From: Pseudobdellovibrionaceae bacterium
GTDB lineage: Bacteria; Bdellovibrionota; Bdellovibrionia; Bdellovibrionales; Bdellovibrionaceae
Reading direction: 5' to 3'
Length of the DNA stretch: 64,000 nucleotides
Assembly (NCBI GenBank): GCA_013359135.1
Contig: JABWCN010000009.1
Span: 1 to 64,000, forward strand
Shown: piece after piece, positions 44,808-54,178 of the stretch
How the letters are laid out: each line of letters starts with the position of its first letter
Position numbering within the stretch: the stretch's first letter is position 1
Position numbers and translations under genes: made by a program
Notes under the pieces: model-generated
What the model was told of the DNA's origin: nothing
What the model saw: the letters and a program-made list of their open reading frames with translations, nothing else
Databases searched by the model: none

Positions 44808-45428
44808 ATGAAATATTTTTTCCTTTTGATTATTAACTCTTTAGTTCTTATGGGTTTAGTTGTTTTAATTTTTTCCCAAAAGGAATACATTGAAGAAAGT
44901 ACCAAGAATAGCAAAAAAGAAACTAAAACCTTTCAAGTCAAAACTGAAAAAAAAATAGAAGAGTTGAAAAAACAAAGTATTCCCAAAATTATAGAACCAA
45001 AACTTAAAGCTAAGCCTATGATTTCCTCCTTGCTTTCTTCACAAACCCAAATCCTGGGAAAAGCCTTTGAAGGAGGCCAAGGAACTGGTGCCCAAGTCAG
45101 TTCTTCTGGTTCAAGTTTTTCCGAACAAATTTCAGCACAAACTCAACAAAAAGAAGAAACGGCTCAGATTATTAACTTTTCTCAGCCTAAATACCCGGAA
45201 CATGCTCGAAGTAAAAATATAGAGGGCTTTATCAAGGTCAAATTATATATTTCGGACTTAGGAAAACTGCAATCCTTTGAGATTCTAGACTCTGAACCTA
45301 AAGGAATATTTGAAGATTCTTTGAAAAATGCCTTATCTGAATGGACTTTTAAACCGGCTCTTTCAAAAGGTAAATCCATCGCTGGAGTATTAATACGAAA
45401 GATTTATTTTAAAATGGATCAACTATGA
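44808..45428 (+). CDS. tonB: TonB
   Basis: 206 residues. N-terminal anchor (MKYFFLLIINSLVLMGLVVLIF), a Lys/Glu/Ser-rich periplasmic spacer instead of the classical Pro-Glu/Pro-Lys repeat, and a C-terminal TonB domain: FSQPKYPEHARSKNIEGFIKV, then ISDLGKLQSFEIL, DSLKNALSEWTFKPAL and a final VLIRKIYFKM strand. YPEHARSKNIEG is the conserved YP..A...G.EG. It spans the periplasm to the receptor's TonB box. The last codon overlaps the next ATG (ATGA). Confidence 0.92.
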   Translation: MKYFFLLIINSLVLMGLVVLIFSQKEYIEESTKNSKKETKTFQVKTEKKIEELKKQSIPKIIEPKLKAKPMISSLLSSQTQILGKAFEGGQGTGAQVSSSGSSFSEQISAQTQQKEETAQIINFSQPKYPEHARSKNIEGFIKVKLYISDLGKLQSFEILDSEPKGIFEDSLKNALSEWTFKPALSKGKSIAGVLIRKIYFKMDQL

Positions 45429-46540
45429 AATTTAACCTAAAAAGCTCAATTATTTTTTCTTTTTGTTTTTTTCCACTTCTAGTTTTTAGCGAGTTAAAGC
45501 CTGAATCAGATCCTACACTGAAAGAAAAATATGATTTTTTTGAAAATGAAGCTTTGGTATTTAAACTCATAGAAGATAATGAAGTTACAGCCGCTCTTAA
45601 TTATCTAGAAAAAATTCCCACAAAGCAACTAAAGCCAGAGAATCGTTTTTTCTTTGAAGCTCTTAAGAGTTCCCATAAAGGCTTCCAAGAGCAAGCACTT
45701 GATTTCTACTTAAAATCTTTGAACCTAACCTCACAGCCTTTAGTTTTGCATTTATTTCTTAAACTTTGGCATCAAACATTTCAGAATAACCCTCAAATAC
45801 TTTGTCAAATTAAGGAGTGGTCTTTCTTAAAATCCTTACCTTCAGCTGCTGAGAACTCTTATGTTACTCTATCTAAATCATGTCTTCTTGGGAAAAAATC
45901 AGAAGACTTTTATAATCTTAATGAGCAACTTTTATCTTCCACACTAAAACCAGATACGGAATCCTCAGAGCTCACCTCTCAAGCTTATTTTGAAATCTTT
46001 TACATGAATGTTCAGTTTTTACTACAACATCAGCTAGTTCAGATGGCCTATGAAAAATGCAAAAAAGAATTTACAAAAGACAACAAAATTTCTATTTTTC
46101 ACAAACTCCAAATTGTTGAAAGTTTCAAGGGAAATTATTATCATCAAGAGGCTATCAACTTGCTTGAAATTCTTAGACTCATAGCTCCCGATAATGAAGA
46201 TGTTAAATTATCTCTGGCTCAAATGCATCTGAGTAGGGAGAACTACTACACATCTAGTTTGTTTTTAGCTGAGATGAAAAACCCCAACTCTTTGATAGAA
46301 TCCATTATTGCTGAATTAATGAACAAAACGAATCGATCTCAAATGGCAATCTTTTACCGTTCTCTTATACCTGACAACAAAGAGTACTTGAAAAACCATC
46401 TGACTTATTTAATTCAAAATGAAAAATGGCTAGAAGTTCTCTCACATAAAGAAAATACAGAACGTATATCTTTAAAAAACAAAGACATCGACTATGCCAT
46501 CGATTTTAGCATAGATCTATTGAAACCACCTTCACTCTAA
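45425..46540 (+). CDS. Exported TPR-like protein
   Basis: 371 residues, start overlapping the tonB stop as ATGA. Signal peptide (MKFNLKSSIIFSFCFFPLLVFS). Helical repeats of TPR type: ENEALVFKLIEDNEVTAALNYLEKI, QEQALDFYLKSLNL, YHQEAINLLEILRLIAPDNEDVKLSLAQMH. It is probably a periplasmic scaffold. A TPR gene downstream of tonB is typical of TtpC-type operons in marine Gram-negatives. Last gene of the operon; its end overlaps the convergent hydrolase by 9 bases. Confidence 0.75.
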   Translation: MKFNLKSSIIFSFCFFPLLVFSELKPESDPTLKEKYDFFENEALVFKLIEDNEVTAALNYLEKIPTKQLKPENRFFFEALKSSHKGFQEQALDFYLKSLNLTSQPLVLHLFLKLWHQTFQNNPQILCQIKEWSFLKSLPSAAENSYVTLSKSCLLGKKSEDFYNLNEQLLSSTLKPDTESSELTSQAYFEIFYMNVQFLLQHQLVQMAYEKCKKEFTKDNKISIFHKLQIVESFKGNYYHQEAINLLEILRLIAPDNEDVKLSLAQMHLSRENYYTSSLFLAEMKNPNSLIESIIAELMNKTNRSQMAIFYRSLIPDNKEYLKNHLTYLIQNEKWLEVLSHKENTERISLKNKDIDYAIDFSIDLLKPPSL

Positions 46541-47881
46541 AATTCCTAAAATTAAACTCTTCAAAAACTCAAGATTATAGGCGTATAGAAATGAACAGTG
46601 ATTACCTTTATCAAATAAAAAGAAAAATTGTTTTTCTGATTCCAAAGGCTTCAAAAAATCATAGTTTAAAGTCGTTGGTACTAGAACATCTGTTTTTGTG
46701 GCCCAAAGATAAAAATGATCAGGTAACACCTTAATTTTTTTAAAAAAATCTACATCTTTTTCAAAATCTCCAGAATAATACTTTTCTCCAAAACCTTTAT
46801 ACAGAGTTGGCTCTATGGTATAATCCCTTTTTACAAGTTCGTAATAGCCAGTAATATTTCTAGGAGTTAAATTGAAAATACCTTGCCAAAATCCCATTGG
46901 AAAGGCTTGTCTCTGTGATAAAATATATGTAAATCTTTGAGCTGACCACAAGTCCTTTATTAAATTCCAAAGACTTGGGCTAAGGCTCTGTTGATAAGTC
47001 GTTTTTAGATCAATTAATGGACAAAACAAGAGTGTTTTTTCAAAAAAACTATAGTGGTTTTCTGCATTGATCAAACTCGCTAAAAGAACCCCATTACCTC
47101 CAAGACTCATTCCAAAAAGATGAATCTTATTTATTAATTTTGAAAAAAAAGGATGACTCCTTAATTCCTTTATCAAGTAGATGTTCTCAAAAGCTTCTTT
47201 GGCTCCACCAAGAAAAACTTTTTTATTATGAAATAAATGATCAGAACTTGTTGAACTCTCTAGATAAATCACATTGAATGGCGACAATTCATAAAGCAAG
47301 ATCAGTAAATACTTCTCTGCAATAATCTCGTTCGTAGAGGCAAATATTCCAGGACGTATGACAATCCAATCGCGTTTTTTATTGTCTTTAAGACCTAACA
47401 ACGCTTGTGTTTTTATACCTCCAGGAAAATGTAAAGTGACCCGACGATAACCTTTTTCTTGGGGAAAATCGTGAATTTGAGAAATATTTTTTAACACCGT
47501 CCATGGATTGTTATTAGATTCTACAGGTGAACAAGTTTTCAAAAAGTCTTCAAGATACCTTTTTTTATTGCTGGGAAGTTCACTCTTCAACAGCTTTTCA
47601 TAAAAAGCACCGAATCGCTGTGAACACCTAGATTCTTGTCCTAATGATTTCTCTGGGATCCAACCAATCGTTTTTTCCAAAATCCATTTAAAAGATTCAG
47701 GATAACGACCACCTGCCTGGTCTTCAAGATCTTCTAACTTTGCCTCTTGAATAAAATCGTTAACCCATAAGGAGGGGTTCCAAACTTTCCTGTCTTGAGT
47801 GTGCTGATTTGCGACCGCAGAAAAAAAATTAAAACTTATACCTATAAAAAGAAAAATTAAAGTTTTTAATTTCATCTCCAT
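46532..47881 (-). CDS. Exported alpha/beta hydrolase
   Basis: 449 residues from the ATG at 47881, giving a signal peptide ([20 protein letters not shown]). Nucleophile elbow GMSLGGNG (Ser259 in this numbering) after a beta strand IHLFG, acid in ATKTDVLVP, base in [22 protein letters not shown] and WIVIRPGIF precede the elbow. The large N-terminal ~140 residues ([10 protein letters not shown]..., KTCSPVESN) are not familiar. Likely a lipase or esterase in the periplasm; substrate unknown. Confidence 0.75.
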
Positions 47882-47978
47882 AAGGATTATTTTGGATTTT
47901 ATAAATAGCAAGTTTTTTTTTGCTCTTTTTTTTTGTAAATATCTTGTTTTAAAGACTTTTTTATATCAGCATTTAGTT

Positions 47979-48710
47979 ATGACAACATTACAAGATCACT
48001 CCCAAATTCAAAGCTCTCATAAAGAAAATCCATTTATTAATATCTTATTTAATATTCTTATCCCCATTATGATTCTTAATAAAGGCAGTAAGTACTTTAC
48101 TCCTACCAACGCTTTGATATTGGCCCTTGCTTTTCCTATTATCTACGGAATTTATGATTACTGGAAGCAAAGGAAAACTAATTACATTTCTATTCTTGGC
48201 ATTATCAATGTTGGTTTTACGGGAAGTCTTGCCTTACTGCATATTGAAGGACTCTGGTTTGCCGTAAAAGAAGCTGCTTTTCCTCTTTTAGTCGGGTCTT
48301 TTGTTTTCTTTTCCGCTTTTACAAAAAATCCATTTATCAAAACACTTTTTTTAAACCCTCAAGTTTTAAATATGGACCTAATAACTCACTCTATCTCTAG
48401 CAATGAAAAAGAAAAAGAGTTTGAACATCTGTTAATTTTAGGAACTAAACTACTTTCTTTGTCTTTTGTTTTAAGCGCTGTCCTGAATTTTATCTTAGCC
48501 TCAAATATTTTTTCGCCTATAGATATAGCTCTTGTTGGAGATGCAAGAACTCAAGCCCTAAATGAACAAATTGCCACAATGACTAAATGGTCATTTGCCG
48601 TAATTATGCTGCCCTCAATGATAGCACTCATGGGAATTCTTTTTTTTATAATTAATAAGCTCAAGCATATCACCGGACTAACCCAAGAACAGTTATTTAA
48701 AACTCAATAA
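47979..48710 (+). CDS. VC0807-like membrane protein
   Basis: 243 residues from the ATG at 47979. Five to six hydrophobic segments. [16 protein letters not shown] and [23 protein letters not shown] open it, then [19 protein letters not shown], a cytosolic stretch with [11 protein letters not shown], and a final [23 protein letters not shown]. The layout resembles the VC0807 family and, more distantly, septation protein A/IspZ-type proteins. No function is known. The start of the frame at 47892 adds an improbable N-terminus. Divergent from the hydrolase gene. Confidence 0.6.
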
Positions 48711-48726
48711 CACCAACGAGGCGTTT

Positions 48727-49932
48727 TTAAATCCAACTCTTTAACCACATCATTTGCTGGAAATGTTTATGTTCTATATATTCTCCTGTTAAAAGAGGAA
48801 AAAAATACAGAAAAAAACCAAACGAAATAAGACATATAATCAAAAATATATAATTACTTTTTTTTGCTCCAAACCACTCCCGCAAGCAAATAGGAATTAA
48901 CAAAGAATAAACTAATGCCGTAGGAAAAAAATAATAGAAATAACTTATCTTCCTTGGAATCACGGCCCATATAAAAAAAGTTAAAATAAAAAACAAAAGT
49001 ACACGCTGACTTTGTTTTTCAATTTGGAAAAACTTGATCACTAAAAAAACGACACTCAAAAGACCCAAAAGCATTTGTAGAGGATTACCTAACAACAAAA
49101 CACCCTTGATAAAATCTCCCCAAACAGGGTCTTCAAAATAAAACCAAATAGGTCTATACATCAATGGCCAGGTATACCATTCGCTTTGATAAGGATGACT
49201 GCCAGAAACTGATTTTTGTAGTTCATACATTTCCAAAGGAAGATCAAAAAAAATTTGCTTAAAACTACGGTGAAGAACTGTCTTAGTATAAAAATAGGGC
49301 AAAAAAGTCACAAAATAAGTGACACCACTAATTATAAAAACAGGAACACTTTGCCATTTTCTTTTTATTAACAATGTCAGCATGAAAGGAAGCAATAGAA
49401 TTAGGGCTGACCACTTAGAGGCTACAGCTAGACCCCAAAAAAATCCAGCGACAAAAAAGTTACGTTTATTTTTTTTTATCTCAGCATTCAGAGCGTAGTA
49501 AATACCGGCCAAAGAAAAACTCACAAAATATATTTCTAAAAGAGCCACCCTTGAGAAAATATAAATCCAAAAGTTACTAAGGGTAAAAAAACCTATCATC
49601 AAAGCTAATTTCTTATCCTTAAATATAAGACTAGAAATCTTCATTAAAAAAAAAATAGCCAAAGAGCCAAGTAAGGCAGAGGGAAATCTCCATCCCATAG
49701 AGTTATTACCAAAAAACTTAATACTGGCCGCCATTAACAGTTTGGCTAGTGGAGGGTGCTCCAAATTAGTTGTTGGAATATTTTTAAGCCAATCCATAGC
49801 TGCTGGGATATAGTGCTGCTCATCAAAATAAAGCTGACTCACATTGGAAATATTAAAACTTAAAAATACCAAAGAAAAAAACCATACAATTGAAAAGGCT
49901 TTTTTTTCAATCTGTTGAAAAAAATTTATCAA
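48727..49932 (-). CDS. PMT-family (GT39) glycosyltransferase
   Basis: 401 residues from a TTG at 49932, just after the stop of the acyl-CoA synthetase gene and preceded by AGGG; an ATG at 50001 would overlap that gene by 68 bases. Eight or more spans. The first periplasmic loop has YFDEQHYIPAAMDWL with the catalytic Asp-Glu and NLEHPPLAKLLMAAS; VASKWSALILLLP follows later. PMT/ArnT-type enzymes move a sugar from polyprenyl phosphate to protein or lipid A. Co-transcription with the synthetase is likely from the 1-base spacing. Confidence 0.8.
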   Translation of the reverse strand: MINFFQQIEKKAFSIVWFFSLVFLSFNISNVSQLYFDEQHYIPAAMDWLKNIPTTNLEHPPLAKLLMAASIKFFGNNSMGWRFPSALLGSLAIFFLMKISSLIFKDKKLALMIGFFTLSNFWIYIFSRVALLEIYFVSFSLAGIYYALNAEIKKNKRNFFVAGFFWGLAVASKWSALILLLPFMLTLLIKRKWQSVPVFIISGVTYFVTFLPYFYTKTVLHRSFKQIFFDLPLEMYELQKSVSGSHPYQSEWYTWPLMYRPIWFYFEDPVWGDFIKGVLLLGNPLQMLLGLLSVVFLVIKFFQIEKQSQRVLLFFILTFFIWAVIPRKISYFYYFFPTALVYSLLIPICLREWFGAKKSNYIFLIICLISFGFFLYFFPLLTGEYIEHKHFQQMMWLKSWI

Positions 49933-49933
49933 T

Positions 49934-51559
49934 CTACTTAACCCTTTTACGCAGTAAAAATTTTTGAATTTTCCCTGTTGAGGTCTTAGGAACAGTTCCA
50001 AAAACTACATATTTTGGACACTTATAATGAGCTAGTTTTTCTTTACAAAATTTAATGATTTCCTCTTCGTTAGTCACTTGGCCTTCCTTAAGTTCAATAA
50101 AAGCACATGGAGTTTCTCCCCATTTTTCATCAGGCTTTGCAACCACTGCGGCAATCATAACTGCAGGATGACGATGTAAAACATCTTCCACTTCCAAAGA
50201 GGAAATATTTTCTCCACCAGAGATAATAATATCTTTAGAGCGATCTTTTATTTTTACATAACCATCTCTCTCGACTACGGCTAAGTCTCCCGAATGGAAC
50301 CACCCTCCCTTGAAGGCCTCATCAGTAGCTTGTTTATTTTTTAAATACCCTTTCATCGTAATATTACCACGAAACATGATCTCACCCATAGTTTCTCCGT
50401 CCCAAGGAACTGGCTTCATTGTCTCTGGATCTAGCACCGTCATTTCCTCTTGAAGTAAATAAGGAACTCCCTGACGTCCATTTTTCATAGCACGTTCTTC
50501 AAGAGATAAGGCCATCCATTGAGGATGTTTAGCCGCTCCAGCTGCGGGACCATAGGTTTCTGTTAAACCATAGACATGAGTTAAATCAAACCCCATGCGA
50601 TCCATTCCTTCGATCACTGTCAGAGGTGGAGCCGCCCCAGCTACCAAAGCAGAAACTCCCCGCACCCCTTGCTTCAATTCTTCTGGCGCATTAATTAAAG
50701 ACGCATGGACAATAGGAGCACCACAATAGTGAGTGACTTTGTGTTTTCTCATCAGCTCGAAAACTTTAACAACATCCACTTTCCTAAGACACACATTTGT
50801 GCCTACGGCTGAAGCCACCGTCCACGGAAAACACCAACCGTTGCAATGAAACATGGGTAAGGTCCATAGATAAATGGGATGCCTAGGCATACCCCATTCT
50901 AAAATATTATTTACAGCGTTAATAGCAGCTCCACGATGATGATAGACAACCCCTTTGGGATTGCCTGTAGTCCCAGAGGTATAGTTCAAAGAAATAGCTT
51001 CCCATTCATCAGCAGGCAGTGAAGGCGTAAAATCTACCTCACCAGACAAAAGAAAATCTTCATATTCTAGTTCACCCAAAAACTCATTGGCAGAAATATG
51101 ACGATCTTCTACATCAATAATTATTGGTTTAGCTTTACAAAGTGACAAAGCTTTCCTAATTAATGGTACAAACTCTTGATCCACAAACAAAACCTTAGCT
51201 TCGCCATGGTCTAACATGAAGGCAATCGCCTCGGCATCAAGACGAATATTAATAGTGTTTAATACGGCTCCTATCATTGCTGGGCCAAAATGTAATTCGA
51301 CCATTGCAGGGATATTAGGTAGCACTGCCGCGACAGTATCACCTTTTTTTATTCCAACTTTTTGCAAAGCCGAGGCTAGACGGCATGAACGTGTATAAAC
51401 ACTCTTCCAGGTAAACCTAATTTCCTCATAAATAGTTGCTATCCTGTTAGGATATACAGCAGCTGCTTTTCTGATAAAACTGATCGGCGAAAGAGCTAAA
51501 TAATTAGCAGAGTTTTTTTCCAAATTTAATTCATATTTATCTAGTATCATTGTTTCCAT
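49934..51559 (-). CDS. Acyl-CoA synthetase (AMP-binding)
   Basis: 541 residues. A3 motif NYTSGTTGNPKGVVYHH, A5-like VYGLTETYG, GWFHSGDLAV, and C-terminal KIKDRSKDIIISGGENISS with the catalytic Lys in TSTGKIQKFLLRKRV. Length and motifs fit the medium/long-chain fatty-acyl group of ~540 residues rather than acetyl-CoA synthetase. It forms acyl-AMP and then acyl-CoA. The terminal KRVK lies 1 base before the PMT-type gene. Confidence 0.9.
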   Translation of the reverse strand: METMILDKYELNLEKNSANYLALSPISFIRKAAAVYPNRIATIYEEIRFTWKSVYTRSCRLASALQKVGIKKGDTVAAVLPNIPAMVELHFGPAMIGAVLNTINIRLDAEAIAFMLDHGEAKVLFVDQEFVPLIRKALSLCKAKPIIIDVEDRHISANEFLGELEYEDFLLSGEVDFTPSLPADEWEAISLNYTSGTTGNPKGVVYHHRGAAINAVNNILEWGMPRHPIYLWTLPMFHCNGWCFPWTVASAVGTNVCLRKVDVVKVFELMRKHKVTHYCGAPIVHASLINAPEELKQGVRGVSALVAGAAPPLTVIEGMDRMGFDLTHVYGLTETYGPAAGAAKHPQWMALSLEERAMKNGRQGVPYLLQEEMTVLDPETMKPVPWDGETMGEIMFRGNITMKGYLKNKQATDEAFKGGWFHSGDLAVVERDGYVKIKDRSKDIIISGGENISSLEVEDVLHRHPAVMIAAVVAKPDEKWGETPCAFIELKEGQVTNEEEIIKFCKEKLAHYKCPKYVVFGTVPKTSTGKIQKFLLRKRVK

Positions 51560-51731
51560 ACCTAAACTTGATTCTCTATAAATACTTTAGTCAACATTTT
51601 TCTAGTTAGGAATCTGGAAACTTAGAGATTGGAAGCCATAAAAATAAAGGGAGCAGACTCTGATCGAAAAAATTGACATTTCATAAATCATTTTGCGATC
51701 TAAGTAACTGCCGCCTCAACAGTATTAGTTT

Positions 51732-52190
51732 TTAAAAGACATTCAGTTTTTGAATTTTTATTTTAATTGCAGAGTCAGTAATAATACTTCTGTTCATATA
51801 AGGAATATCACATAATTGCGTATATGCCGATTCTGCCCAAGTAATATTTTTAATTATTAGCTCATTTTGGCTGGCCGTAAGGATGGTTTTATTTTGGGCA
51901 GCTCTTTCTCTAGATAAATCAATTGTCATATATAAATTTTCACATTTGTTTTTTAATTCTACATCTGTTTTCCCAGACAAATATTCACCGACACCAAAAT
52001 ATAAACCACATGTGGCATTGTGAATTTCCAAATTTATTTTTGTTCCTAAACTATCATTTTTAAGCTTAGCATTTTGGTTTATCAACGCCGTACACATCTC
52101 ACTAGCAACTTGAATTTTGGTTGAAAACTCAACGGCCATGGACATCGTCCCATAAAAACTCAACAAAATTAATATTTTCTTCTTTAGCAT
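51732..52190 (-). CDS. Secreted hypothetical protein
   Basis: 152 residues with a signal peptide (MLKKKILILLSFYGTMSMAVEF). Four or five cysteines in the mature part (EMCTAL, ATCGLY, KCENLY, LCDIPY) may make two disulfides. Helical middle with YLSGKTDVELKNKCENLYMTID. No family recognised. The 274 bases upstream hold a duplicated 14-mer and a hairpin. Confidence 0.55.
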   Translation of the reverse strand: MLKKKILILLSFYGTMSMAVEFSTKIQVASEMCTALINQNAKLKNDSLGTKINLEIHNATCGLYFGVGEYLSGKTDVELKNKCENLYMTIDLSRERAAQNKTILTASQNELIIKNITWAESAYTQLCDIPYMNRSIITDSAIKIKIQKLNVF

Positions 52191-52255
52191 TTTAACCTCT
52201 CTTTATTTTTAAATTATTTAAGTCACACAATACCAATACTTAGCGACAACAACTA

Positions 52256-52302
52256 AATACAGCAACACGAATACAGCAACACGAGTGCCATAAGGCATCG
52301 TG
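52256..52302. repeat. Tandem 14-mer with adjoining hairpin
   Basis: AATACAGCAACACG occurs twice, back to back (52256-52269 and 52270-52283). The second copy runs into CACGAGTGCC-ATAA-GGCATCGTG (52280-52302), a near-perfect hairpin with one bulge. No T-run follows on either side. It may control the secreted protein at 51732. Confidence 0.6.
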
Positions 52303-52464
52303 AAATCCAGCTTTAAACCATCCCTTGGGATTCATCTATTTTAATGAGAACAAAAAACGTCAGTACTCTGTCAATGAAACTGACAGCTAGTTCAGCTTCA
52401 TATTCAATCATTTTAGCCTATTTTAAAAAACTTTGGAGTAAGTTTTGCATCCATCCTTTATTAT

Positions 52465-52680
52465 ATGGTAAAGGAAATGATTTTACTTACAGTTTTTATG
52501 GTTATGAACACTCTTGTAATCACAGGTATCTTACTGCAAACGGAGCAAGACCTCAGAGAAAAAACTAGAAGCAATGAAAAAATCTTGCTTCAATCAGATG
52601 AAATTGAAAAACGTTATCTAATCCAATCTGAAAAGATAAAATCAGGGCGCAGGAATTACCAACAACCCTATACACTCTAA
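52465..52680 (+). CDS. Possible small single-span membrane protein
   Basis: 71 residues: a hydrophobic segment (MILLTVFMVMNTLVITGILL) followed by a charged coiled coil (EQDLREKTRSNEKILLQSDEIEKRYLIQSEKI). This shape is plausible for a real small membrane protein. There is no good ribosome site; AAGGA lies only just before a second in-frame ATG. Its stop overlaps the convergent hydrolase stop by 4 bases. Confidence 0.35.
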   Translation: MVKEMILLTVFMVMNTLVITGILLQTEQDLREKTRSNEKILLQSDEIEKRYLIQSEKIKSGRRNYQQPYTL

Positions 52681-53981
52681 TTATTATTTAGAGTTACCGA
52701 TTTAAGCAATGCCTTATTAATAGGAAAAGAAAAATTTCCACAATGTCCACCGAAAGGAAATAAAAAAGCCCTTTCTTTAAAGGTTGTTTCTATAAAGTGA
52801 AAGTCTTTATGGCTAAGTAAAAAGTCATCCTCATTGTGGAAAATATAAAATCTGTTATCCTTAGCAAATAAGTCTTTATAGTTATATAAATCATAGCCCT
52901 TCAATAATTGTTCAAGATTTGAAAAGCTTTCTTTTTTCTCCAAAGAATTAACCTTTACTAACAAAACATCTTCTAAATATTGTCTGTAGGAAAAAGATCT
53001 GGCTTCTTGCATACGAGCACTTCTCTCGGACCTGGAAACTGGGGTTTTCAATAAAGGAGATGGCTCCAAAGCAGCGATGGTAAAAATCATTTCCGTTAAA
53101 CTATCCCTGTAAACACTACCAATGATAAACTGCTTTTGAACTGTAGTTAAATTAAACTCTTTCACTAATTCAGGAAGTGGTTTTTTACTATTTAAAACCT
53201 TGTTTCCAAATCCATAAATATAGCCCATGACTGAGTCTCTATACTCAAGACTCCAATCCTTACCAACGCTATAAAAAGTGTCTAATTTATCCACTCCAAG
53301 AATGATATCTAGAGGTGGATTCATCAAAATAGCCTTTTTAAATTTAAAATATCCTTGTTCGTCATCATAGCGCACAAGTGATGGTAACAATGCCCCACCC
53401 AAAGAAAAGCCAATAAGGTTATAAGAGCTAATTTTTAGGCCTCTAGCTTTTAATTCTGTTACAACTAACTTCATCAATTCATGGCTGTCCTTGATATCCC
53501 ATGGTAAAAATCCAGTTGTGATATTGGTAGAAGCTCCAATTACAAATTGCCATGATAATGGATTCGCCAAAGAGACTACATGATTTCCATTATCGTGAAG
53601 TTGTTGCATAAGACCGTCAACAACTGGTCCTCCCCCAACACCACCAACTCCTGGTAGAATAAAATAAAGTGGTGCTTCTGAAGCTTCTTCCTGTGCTATG
53701 TAGTTCAAGATCAATTTATAATTTTTTTCAAACAGATAGGTCTGATTACGCTCTTCAAAACGCGTAAGTCTGATCTCTTTAAAGTCTTTGGTTCGAGTTA
53801 CTGGGATCTGTGATGCCATTGTTGCAATTTCTGAGTTCTGAATAGGAAAAGGGTACTCCGATTTAGAGAAGGTGGTCGCTTGAGAATGGTTAACAGTAAC
53901 CCCAAGTTGATGGGAAAAAGATTCCGTTAAATTAAAGATACTAATAAGAAAAACCGAAAAAATCATTACTAAAGATTTCAT
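52677..53981 (-). CDS. Exported alpha/beta hydrolase
   Basis: 434 residues with a signal peptide (MKSLVMIFSVFLISIFNLTESFS). PLYFILPGVGGVGGGPVVDG gives the oxyanion loop; GFSLGGALLPS supplies the nucleophile Ser. FHNEDDFLLS and FGGHCGNFS supply likely acid and base. Related in style to the hydrolase at 46532-47881 (both have signal peptides and G.SLGG), but sequence likeness outside the motifs is not visible. Substrate unknown. Confidence 0.75.
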   Translation of the reverse strand: MKSLVMIFSVFLISIFNLTESFSHQLGVTVNHSQATTFSKSEYPFPIQNSEIATMASQIPVTRTKDFKEIRLTRFEERNQTYLFEKNYKLILNYIAQEEASEAPLYFILPGVGGVGGGPVVDGLMQQLHDNGNHVVSLANPLSWQFVIGASTNITTGFLPWDIKDSHELMKLVVTELKARGLKISSYNLIGFSLGGALLPSLVRYDDEQGYFKFKKAILMNPPLDIILGVDKLDTFYSVGKDWSLEYRDSVMGYIYGFGNKVLNSKKPLPELVKEFNLTTVQKQFIIGSVYRDSLTEMIFTIAALEPSPLLKTPVSRSERSARMQEARSFSYRQYLEDVLLVKVNSLEKKESFSNLEQLLKGYDLYNYKDLFAKDNRFYIFHNEDDFLLSHKDFHFIETTFKERAFLFPFGGHCGNFSFPINKALLKSVTLNNN

Positions 53982-54178
53982 AAAGCACGCCCTGAAAGTC
54001 TGTTTTCCTTGGTTTTAACTCAAATATAAAAAAAAACAAGCTCGAGAATCTCTTAGCAAGATTAACTCTTAGGATAGTAAATTTTATTCAATTTTAGATT
54101 GAGTAATTGTTCAATTTTTTGTCAGTCGACAGTGATGTTCTCAAACAGATAAAATTTGATACCAACCTTTAGAGCTCT

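Noticed and set aside
51645-51675. agcagactctgatc as another copy of the hairpin repeat
   Set aside because: Only an 8-9 base match to the reverse complement of the repeat start (agagtctg); too short to separate from chance.
52344-52568. 74-residue plus-strand frame
   Set aside because: No ribosome site and no motif; overlaps the more plausible small membrane protein in another frame.
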